From Cephalothrix spiralis (taxonomy: Eukaryota > Nemertea > Palaeonemertea > Archinemertea > Cephalotrichidae): a stretch of DNA of 11,761 bases. Within the stretch, counting starts at the first letter, position 1. The number at the start of each line of letters is the position of its first letter. This document shows positions 9,401 to 11,761 of this stretch, one piece after another. The translations under genes were made by a program, and so were the position numbers. Where the stretch lies: positions 1 through 11,761 of the forward strand of contig JAUCNG010366929.1 of NCBI GenBank assembly GCA_032353305.1, given 5' to 3'. The notes under the pieces were generated by a model, which did no database searches, was not told where the DNA came from, and saw only the letters and a program-made list of their open reading frames with translations.

Positions 9401-10982
9401 ATTATGGTAATAGGTAATTTTAAATACACAATTTTCCACTACAAAGGACGTTTATTTTCTTACAGGAAAAATAAATTCTAATACAATTTCAATTTTGTTG
9501 CTTCCTATTTTTTATTTTGTAAATTTCTATTTTCAGGCATCTGGAGTTTTGTCACTATTATCAAATACAGAAAACATTTTTGAAGAATTAGAAAATCACC
9601 AAGTTGCCTTACAAACTATGCAATCAAGCAGTGCTGCCGGGTCGTTCTTGGATGAAGTTGTAAAATGGCAAAAGCGACTTCAAACTATCGAAGCTGTTTT
9701 AACGGTTTGGCTTGAAGTTCAGGAAAAATGGCTTGAACTTGAAGAGGTAGGGAATGTTCTTAAAATATATCAGGGGGGATGCGAAAGATTCATGGAAACA
9801 ATTTGCATACACAGGGGGCCATGTTTTGCAAAACATATAGCCCCTCCGAAATTTGGATATGTTTCATGCAGATATTAAAGTTAAGATGTTCTAATGTCGA
9901 TTGACTCGATTAGACCTGGCTTTTGGTATTCGGTATTTCGTCCCTTATTCTATTGGTCTTTAAATTCGTGGAAAACATGGAAAATTATATTAGTCCTGGA
10001 AATCATGTAAAAGTTCTGGAATGTTTCAGGAAGTCCCCTTTGCAAGTCCTGGAAAAATTAATAAAACATCTCAGATATACCACTGCGAAAACCACTTTGA
10101 GCAGCAGTAACAAAATATTGGCTATATATATAATGCTGTCAAAAAAATCTTTATTTTTTTTGAAAATTTCCCCGGAACTTTATGGTAAAATGTCCTTTAA
10201 TTTCTTGAAAAAGTCCTGGAATTGTCATGGAATTATGCTGAAGAAAAACGTGGGAACCCTGCTGTTGTTTAAAAATGTAGGATCTGATGACACATACATA
10301 CACGACGACAGTAATTTACTTGAATATAAAAATGCAATTTGATATCTCTCTTTTCAGATATACTCCGGAGCCGATATCAAATCTTCACTACCCAACGAAG
10401 CATCTACTTTCTCACACGTAAATCGTGACTTCCGCTTATTGATGAAAGCCACTGAGAAAAATCCAAACGTCCTTCAATGTTGTCAACGAAAGAGTAAGTT
10501 TATCTTCTTAGTTAATTCATTTATTGGTAAAAAGTAAAGTTATACATTCTAATTTATGCCGTGTTTCAAGCGCGCTGGATAATAAATAAATAATTTGGGG
10601 TCGAACTCCTGGGATTATTATGCTACTATTTCTGTATCCTTATTCAAGTTTTGCTGCTCTTTAAAGCTGCAGTCAAACGGGGCATTATATAAGTCTTTAT
10701 AATTCGCCATTATTAAAAGAAAAGAGCCATGTTAGACTGGTTCCTTCCCCTAATATGGCATCAAAAATTATAGTTATTTTCTTTATTTTGGTAATTAGTA
10801 CTTTCAATGAATTAACATTATGGATTTTTTCTCCTCAGATATCCAAACTTTGTTGGAAAAGATGAAAGGTCATCTTGAAAACTGCCAAAAATGCCTTTTG
10901 GGACATTTGGAGAGAAGGAGACAAAAATTCCCCAGATTTTTCTTCCTTTCTATGCAAGATGTTATTCATATTATCTGTAACG
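276..10982 (+). CDS. Axonemal dynein heavy chain, internal portion (9 exons, partial at both ends)
   Basis: Dynein heavy chains are the ATP-driven motors of ciliary and flagellar arms. This piece supplies the end of the stem and the first part of the linker, the lever that swings across the AAA ring. Nine exons with GT/AG borders join into 543 codons plus one base without a stop, and phases run 0,2,0,1,0,0,0,1,1 across introns 1-9. Family landmarks appear in order: the CRNEL...LKKVW block (about residue 143), WDVYQGL (201-207), NPAMRTRHW (226-234), FEELENHQVALQ (395-406), SGADIKSSLP (453-462) and FPRFFFLS (526-533). Spacing and wording fit the outer-arm beta class (DNAH9/11/17) best; DNAH5/8 and DNAH10 share the FPRFFF end and remain alternatives. 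Conserved signatures and intact splice sites argue for a working gene. The start codon, motor modules and stop lie outside the window. Paralog assignment is from memory of the families, not from a search. Confidence 0.9.
626..633. promoter_or_regulatory. CRE-type palindrome TGACGTCA, one of eight in the window
   Basis: A perfect 8-bp CREB/ATF-type palindrome ends inside the left target repeat of the hAT-like MITE. The other seven lie at 1196-1203, 4966-4973, 5031-5038, 5191-5198, 8948-8955, 9180-9187 and 11528-11535. Sites at 1196 and 8948 lie at equivalent places in two SINE-like copies. Those at 4966 and 5191 are mirror partners in foldback arms, and 5031 lies in the same element. Whether any site binds a factor cannot be told from sequence. 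Confidence 0.5.
636..1130. mobile_element. hAT-like non-autonomous transposon (MITE), copy 1
   Basis: The element has perfect 12-bp terminal inverted repeats, CAGGGTTCCCAC at 636-647 and GTGGGAACCCTG at 1119-1130. It is flanked by the direct repeat TCATA (631-635 and 1131-1135). CAGGG...CCCTG ends are typical of hAT transposons. The expected 8-bp target repeat is not seen, only 5 bp, so the superfamily is an inference. Both ends contain many short TCCTGGAAA-type motifs and the middle is AT-rich. There is no transposase reading frame. A partial second copy lies in intron 7. Confidence 0.82.
1190..1560 (+). mobile_element. tRNA-derived SINE-like element, 5' truncated
   Basis: A perfect pol III B box (GGTTCGAATCC) lies at 1222-1232 within a T-arm-like context, but no convincing A box precedes it. 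The sequence around the B box, including TGACGTCA upstream and AAATGTATCT just downstream, matches the copy at 8903-9116. A long GC-richer body follows to about 1560, unlike the neighbouring AT-rich intron. Both outer borders are estimates. I do not recognise the named SINE family. Confidence 0.6.
1672..2034. mobile_element. PIF/Harbinger-like MITE with TTA target repeat
   Basis: Inverted termini GGCC plus a T-rich stretch lead into a perfect 18-bp repeat, TTACTTGGTTTACGGACA at 1685-1702 and its complement at 2010-2027. GGCC closes the right end at 2031-2034, and TTA flanks both sides (1669-1671 and 2035-2037). A 3-bp TTA target with GG-starting ends is the usual PIF/Harbinger pattern, so the superfamily call is inferred. 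The inside is built from repeated ACCGCCG(C/A)CGG blocks beginning near 1750, 1798, 1872, 1931 and 1980, separated by A- and T-runs. No transposase is present; a 75-codon antisense frame here is a by-product of the repeats. Confidence 0.8.
2146..2357 (+). CDS. Dynein heavy chain exon 2 of window (stem, before linker)
   Basis: This 212-bp exon encodes residues 72-141 plus two bases of Gln142. The acceptor is TTTCTGTTTTAG (ending 2145) and the donor CCTCA|GTAAGT, so the following intron is phase 2. The peptide opens DLAAFGERVIAFQLELQ, contains FKFKTRLEELEGEAQDL and closes DIVNFSILPQ. It is strongly acidic and heptad-like, matching the helical segment in beta-class chains that runs through an LEREM-type coiled stretch to the start of the linker. 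It has no in-frame start codon near its beginning. The assignment rests on splice sites, phase agreement with exons 1 and 3, and its place in the family order. Confidence 0.85.
3719..4314 (-). mobile_element. Foldback MITE family A, copy 1
   Basis: Nearly the whole element is one long imperfect palindrome. The arms read outward-in as ACTCGCAAGCTGATAG then TATTTAAAAATGGTCGA, and return in reverse order ending at 4314. TATA follows the right end (4315-4318); the left terminus is decayed, so 3719 is placed by alignment with copy 2. The centre (about 3977-4065) is not symmetric, and its reverse complement matches the centre of copy 2, so the two copies lie in opposite orientations. There is no transposase; a 64-codon frame inside is incidental. 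TATA or TA target preference might suggest a Tc1/mariner-type origin, which is unproven. Strand is set relative to copy 2. Confidence 0.8.
4647..4722. repeat. Hairpin-forming inverted repeat
   Basis: Left arm 4647-4676 (GTTATTGCACGAGTTTC, then GGGATAAAA) pairs with right arm 4694-4722 (TTTTATCC, then GAAACGAGTGTAATAAC) with a few mismatches around a 17-bp loop. A second perfect 9-bp inverted pair, ACCACGGTT at 4731-4739 and AACCGTGGT at 4791-4799, lies just downstream. They may be parts of one small decayed element; its limits are not visible. Confidence 0.55.
4813..5338. mobile_element. Foldback MITE family B
   Basis: Long inverted arms surround a short centre near 5060-5120. The best-kept part is AAAGGTATTGGGACGGGGAT, starting at 4918, and its complement ending near 5244, followed inward by GGCTATATAT, TGACGTCA and GGGGCGCC blocks in both arms. 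Pairing continues outward, more weakly, to AATTATTGAAAT at 4829-4840 and its complement near 5314-5325. The outer border is approximate and no clean target repeat was seen. Sequence differs from family A. The open frames of 66-80 codons on both strands arise from the palindrome and are not genes. Confidence 0.75.
5882..6101 (+). CDS. Dynein heavy chain exon 3 of window (linker start)
   Basis: This 220-bp exon completes Gln142 and encodes residues 143-215. The acceptor is TTTGTAG at 5881; a nearby AG at 5886-5887 would break the phase with exon 2, which settles the start. The donor is TTCAG|GTTACT. The peptide begins CRNELTNLKKVWETV, keeps tryptophans at 154, 167 and 172, and ends in HQWDVYQGLKESINIIQ. 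In beta-class chains the linker starts with a CRKE...LK.LWD block and has a WDAF.GL block about 60 residues later. Both are present at the right distance, making this one of the clearest exons for family placement. The open frame continues past the donor into intron, without dynein similarity. Opposite-orientation copies of foldback family A lie in the two flanking introns. Confidence 0.92.
6102..7156 (+). other. Intron 3 (phase 0)
   Basis: This intron runs from GTTACT to a TTATTGTTTAG acceptor. Foldback family A copy 2 fills 6179-6740. The rest (6745-7156) is AT-rich with no gene that I can support. A 92-codon frame starting in the foldback's right arm runs into this region but shows no family character. 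Confidence 0.85.
6179..6740 (+). mobile_element. Foldback MITE family A, copy 2 (better ends)
   Basis: Termini are GTCTGTTCACTCGC at 6179-6192 and its exact complement at 6727-6740, flanked by TATA on both sides (6175-6178 and 6741-6744). Arms continue inward through GCTGATAGTATTTAAAAATG and AATTGACCGACCAC-type blocks almost to the centre near 6424-6508. The left arm lacks one A of the GCAAGC motif kept in the right arm. Arms are shared with 3719-4314, while the non-symmetric centre is inverted relative to that copy. No protein is encoded. Confidence 0.85.
7157..7310 (+). CDS. Dynein heavy chain exon 4 of window (linker)
   Basis: This 154-bp exon encodes residues 216-266 plus the first base of Lys267. 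The acceptor ends in TTTAG (7156) and the donor is GAAA|GTAAGT, phase 1. The peptide reads VYLPLMEDLSNPAMRTRHW, then KQLVRVTGG, then TLGELLRLRLE. The N-P-A-[IM]-R-x-R-H-W block is one of the most recognisable linker signatures in axonemal dyneins. The TL..LL.L.L run just after it resembles the beta class more than the gamma class. The open frame reads into the donor with no shift, and conserved Arg232, His233 and Trp234 are intact. Confidence 0.93.
7311..7893 (+). other. Intron 4 (phase 1)
   Basis: This intron runs from GTAAGT to TTAATTCCCAG. No gene is seen. The middle (about 7400-7850) has a repeat-like texture: AAGGAATCCA occurs near 7470 and again near 7636 in similar surroundings, and CAAAATGGCGGCAAA lies near 7729. 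I could not define an element with ends. Confidence 0.75.
7894..8057 (+). CDS. Dynein heavy chain exon 5 of window (linker)
   Basis: This 164-bp exon completes Lys267 and encodes residues 268-321. The acceptor is TTCCCAG (7893) and the donor CTATCC|GTAAGT, phase 0. The peptide begins HVDDVRAIVQRGVKDQTIE, continues through LKTYEEVW and ends NPHVKTKTVLIEPEVPLS. Beta-class chains have a matching D.VR.IV.KA.KE..ME..L....W block and then a short loop before the next helix. Here that loop is where exon 6 is inserted. The segment resembles DNAH5 nearly as well as DNAH9 in places, one reason the paralog is left open. Confidence 0.92.
8058..8677 (+). other. Intron 5 (phase 0)
   Basis: This intron runs from GTAAGT to TTGTATTTTAG. 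It contains a short 20-bp direct repeat (8481-8520) and otherwise no gene or mobile element that I can define. The antisense frames of 66-67 codons that start near exon 6 are shadows. Confidence 0.8.
8481..8520. repeat. 20-bp direct repeat, two units
   Basis: TCTAGACATGTCATAT occurs at 8481-8496 and 8501-8516, a 20-bp period, with a partial third unit (TCTAGACCATG) just upstream at 8470-8480. Each unit contains the palindrome GACATGTC. This looks like a small local duplication. Confidence 0.75.
8678..8854 (+). CDS. Dynein heavy chain exon 6: Ser/Arg-rich cassette insert in linker
   Basis: This 177-bp exon (59 codons, residues 322-380) is phase 0 at both ends, so it can be included or skipped without a frame change. 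The acceptor is TTGTATTTTAG (8677) and the donor GGAGAT|GTAAGT. Its first third is acidic (EQKSEAESSD), the middle is Ser/Arg/Asn/Gln-rich, and it includes SRTRRASLSSLP. RRASL at exon residues 43-47 is a classic protein kinase A consensus, with the target serine at codon 8813-8815. The composition predicts a disordered loop between linker helices. I know of no matching segment in human DNAH9/11/17, so similarity cannot confirm it. Support comes from strong splice sites, an open frame over its full length and phase agreement. It may be alternatively spliced. Confidence 0.78.
8855..9536 (+). other. Intron 6 (phase 0)
   Basis: This intron runs from GTAAGT to CTATTTTCAG. A SINE-like element starts only about 48 bp after the donor. 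Further on, GATTTTCGAT at 9171-9180 and ATCGAAAATC at 9242-9251 form a perfect 10-bp inverted pair enclosing a TGACGTCA site, possibly a small decayed element. The remainder to 9536 is AT-rich with no gene. Confidence 0.8.
8903..9116 (+). mobile_element. tRNA-derived SINE-like element with A and B boxes
   Basis: An A-box-like sequence (TAGCTCAGTTTGTAGAGG, 8912-8929) and a perfect B box (GGTTCGATTCC, 8964-8974) mark a tRNA-like pol III promoter. The T arm can pair (GTGGG with CCTAC), but the acceptor halves pair poorly and the anticodon region is over-long, so this is not a working tRNA. The head matches the SINE-like copy in intron 1 around the B box and shares its TGACGTCA. The tail beyond about 9005 differs from that copy. 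The right border, near a T-rich stretch at about 9116, is an estimate. Confidence 0.68.
9537..9746 (+). CDS. Dynein heavy chain exon 7 of window (linker)
   Basis: This 210-bp exon encodes residues 381-450, phase 0 at both ends. The acceptor is CTATTTTCAG (9536) and the donor GAAGAG|GTAGGG. After a small hydrophobic lead-in (ASGVLSLLSN) it reads TENIFEELENHQVALQTM, then FLDEVVKWQKRLQTIEAVL and VWLEVQEKWLELEE. Axonemal chains share an LEDN.V.LQ block followed by W..KL......I..W..VQ..W..LE; tryptophans 424, 438 and 445 occupy those places. The lead-in of about ten residues is also longer than in the human chains I recall, so the loop would be extended even without exon 6. Confidence 0.93.
9747..10357 (+). 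other. Intron 7 (phase 0)
   Basis: This intron runs from GTAGGG to CTCTCTTTTCAG. The second, decayed hAT-like copy fills about 9950-10261. No gene is seen; the 139-codon open frame from 9923 reads straight through the transposon copy and shows no protein family. Confidence 0.85.
9950..10261. mobile_element. hAT-like MITE, copy 2 (left end decayed)
   Basis: The right terminus GTGGGAACCCTG at 10250-10261 is identical to that of the element at 636-1130. Internal TCCTGGAAA, AAAAGTTCTGGAAT and AAACATCTCA-type motifs occur in the same order. The left CAGGGTTCCCAC terminus is not recognisable, so the start is approximate. No target repeat can be assigned. The copy is shorter than copy 1 by deletion or decay. 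Confidence 0.75.
10358..10493 (+). CDS. Dynein heavy chain exon 8 of window (linker)
   Basis: This 136-bp exon encodes residues 451-495 plus one base of Asn496. The acceptor is CTCTTTTCAG (10357) and the donor CGAAAGA|GTAAGT, phase 1. The peptide begins IYSGADIKSSLPNEASTF and ends NPNVLQCCQRK. The family block is a [VI]F.G.DI...LP.EA..F motif followed about 20 residues later by a P.V block. The single residue between Gly and Asp-Ile, and the paired cysteines, are more like DNAH5/8/10 than human DNAH9/11/17, which adds to the mixed signal about paralog. Confidence 0.92.
10494..10838 (+). other. Intron 8 (phase 1)
   Basis: This intron runs from GTAAGT to TTTTTTCTCCTCAG. I see no gene and no element with definable ends. 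Confidence 0.82.
10839..10982 (+). CDS. Dynein heavy chain exon 9 of window (linker, FPRF signature)
   Basis: This 144-bp exon completes Asn496, encodes residues 497-543 and gives the first base of Gly544. The acceptor is TTCTCCTCAG (10838) and the donor AACG|GTAAGC, phase 1. The joined codon gives Asn, not the Asp read from unspliced DNA. The peptide contains HLENCQKCLLGHLERRRQKF followed by PRFFFLSMQDVIHIICN. The run [CQ]-x-x-L-x-x-[YH]-L-E-x-[KR]-R-x-x-F-P-R-F-[FY]-F-[LVI]-S is diagnostic of dynein heavy chain linkers. After it come the usual LL.IL..G residues, here VIHIICNG, a more diverged version. Confidence 0.95.
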
Positions 10983-11336
10983 GTAAGCAATTTGACCTTT
11001 TAAATTATTTTTAATTTACATGTACAATAAAACGCGATAATGGTTCATGATTAGCAATAACTTAAGATTGGTTTGTTATTCTAGAAATTTTAAAATATTG
11101 ATATATATACATGTATATTTGGCTTTATTCATGATACAAAATACGGTAAATAGTATTACATAGTACTACTCACAATTCGGCTAACGCCATTATATGTAAG
11201 TGTACTTAAATAATAAAATTTAATAAATCTGTTATCAGAAGAGATATATAAATAACAAAAAATCTGAAAGCAAACTAAGAAATGTAGTAGAAAAAAGAAA
11301 GAAAAAAATACTCAAAAAGTGCAAAACTTGCACTAT

Positions 11337-11355
11337 ATACAATACAATACAATAC
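11337..11355. repeat. (AATAC)n microsatellite
   Basis: Three full AATAC units (11341-11355) follow a partial ATAC at 11337-11340. It lies directly after a perfect 7-bp-stem hairpin at 11318-11334. Confidence 0.8.
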
Positions 11356-11654
11356 AGTAATGGTGGATTACTTTAATTTAGAATTAATCATGTACATTAA
11401 TCAAACCGGCTCCTGAAATTCAGATGATATGTTATATTATAACATAAAAATGATTTATATGGCCAAAACAGTTTTGTTACGGGCGAGGCGACGATACAAA
11501 TTAAATCAAATAACACGCTCTTCATCATGACGTCACAGATCTAGGACTTAGAGGTTTATTCTGCAAAACACAAAAAATGACAATCATGAGTTACAGTTAA
11601 AACAATGACATAATTATGAACACTTTAAATGACTAGAATCGCGAAAACACATCA

Positions 11655-11710
11655 ACACACTCATCCAAACACCCGCGCGAATGTGTGTGTGTCAAAACGT
11701 ATGAGTGTGT
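11655..11710. repeat. GT/CA-rich inverted repeat
   Basis: ACACACTCAT at 11655-11664 is exactly complementary in reverse to ATGAGTGTGT at 11701-11710, with a (GT)n run between them. This is simple-sequence structure, with no sign of function. Confidence 0.6.
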
Positions 11711-11761
11711 CGAGTGTGTTATATAAAAACATTAACATCAATTAAACAATTAATAAAGATT

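Larger units (their letters stand above)
10983..11761 (+). other. Intron 9 (phase 1), partial
   Basis: This begins GTAAGC and runs off the window without a recognisable next exon; the expected dynein continuation (HLxKLFD-like) is not seen. It contains a perfect hairpin AGTGCAAAACTTGCACT (11318-11334), a short (AATAC)n run at 11337-11355, one TGACGTCA at 11528-11535 and a GT/CA-rich inverted pair near the end. No gene is seen. Confidence 0.75.

Noticed and set aside
9923-10342. 139-codon open frame as an independent gene
   Set aside because: It reads through the decayed hAT-like MITE in intron 7, has no recognisable domain, and its composition reflects TCCTGGAAA repeats.
276-10982. Dynein pseudogene
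   Set aside because: Nine exons join without stops or frame errors, all borders are GT/AG, and the RHW and FPRFFF signatures are intact.

Overview
This window looks like animal nuclear DNA. It is AT-rich, coding sequence is short exons separated by long introns with GT...AG borders, and the introns are full of short non-autonomous transposons and tRNA-derived SINE sequence. The repeated TACATGTA-type words and the SINE and MITE load would suit a marine invertebrate such as a mollusc or another lophotrochozoan. That is only a guess from sequence texture.

One gene covers almost the whole window on the + strand: an internal part of an axonemal dynein heavy chain. Nine consecutive exons can be placed (276-488, 2146-2357, 5882-6101, 7157-7310, 7894-8057, 8678-8854, 9537-9746, 10358-10493, 10839-10982). 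Joined, they give 1630 nt, or 543 codons plus one base, with no stop and with every intron phase agreeing. Exons 1-2 belong to the end of the N-terminal stem. Exons 3-9 are the start of the linker (DHC_N2-type) region, ending just after the family signature FPRFFFLS. Both ends of the gene lie outside the window, so no promoter, start codon, motor AAA modules or stop codon are present. The best match by eye is the outer-arm beta class (DNAH9/11/17 group), but the protein is clearly diverged and the exact paralog is not settled.

Exon 6 is the most interesting coding feature. It is a 59-codon, phase 0-0 cassette that adds a Ser/Arg/Asn-rich, probably disordered segment to the linker, with a textbook PKA motif (RRASL). 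Human relatives, as I recall them, have no such segment, and skipping the exon keeps the frame.

The introns hold: a 15-bp tandem repeat at the left edge; a hAT-like MITE (636-1130) and a second, decayed copy (about 9950-10261); a PIF/Harbinger-like MITE (1672-2034); two SINE-like copies (about 1190-1560 and 8903-9116); two copies of one long foldback element, in opposite orientations, on either side of exon 3 (3719-4314 and 6179-6740); and a third, unrelated foldback (about 4813-5338). The palindrome TGACGTCA (a CRE-type site) occurs eight times, mostly in or beside these repeats. I found no second gene, functional tRNA, rRNA, CRISPR array or bacterial operon.
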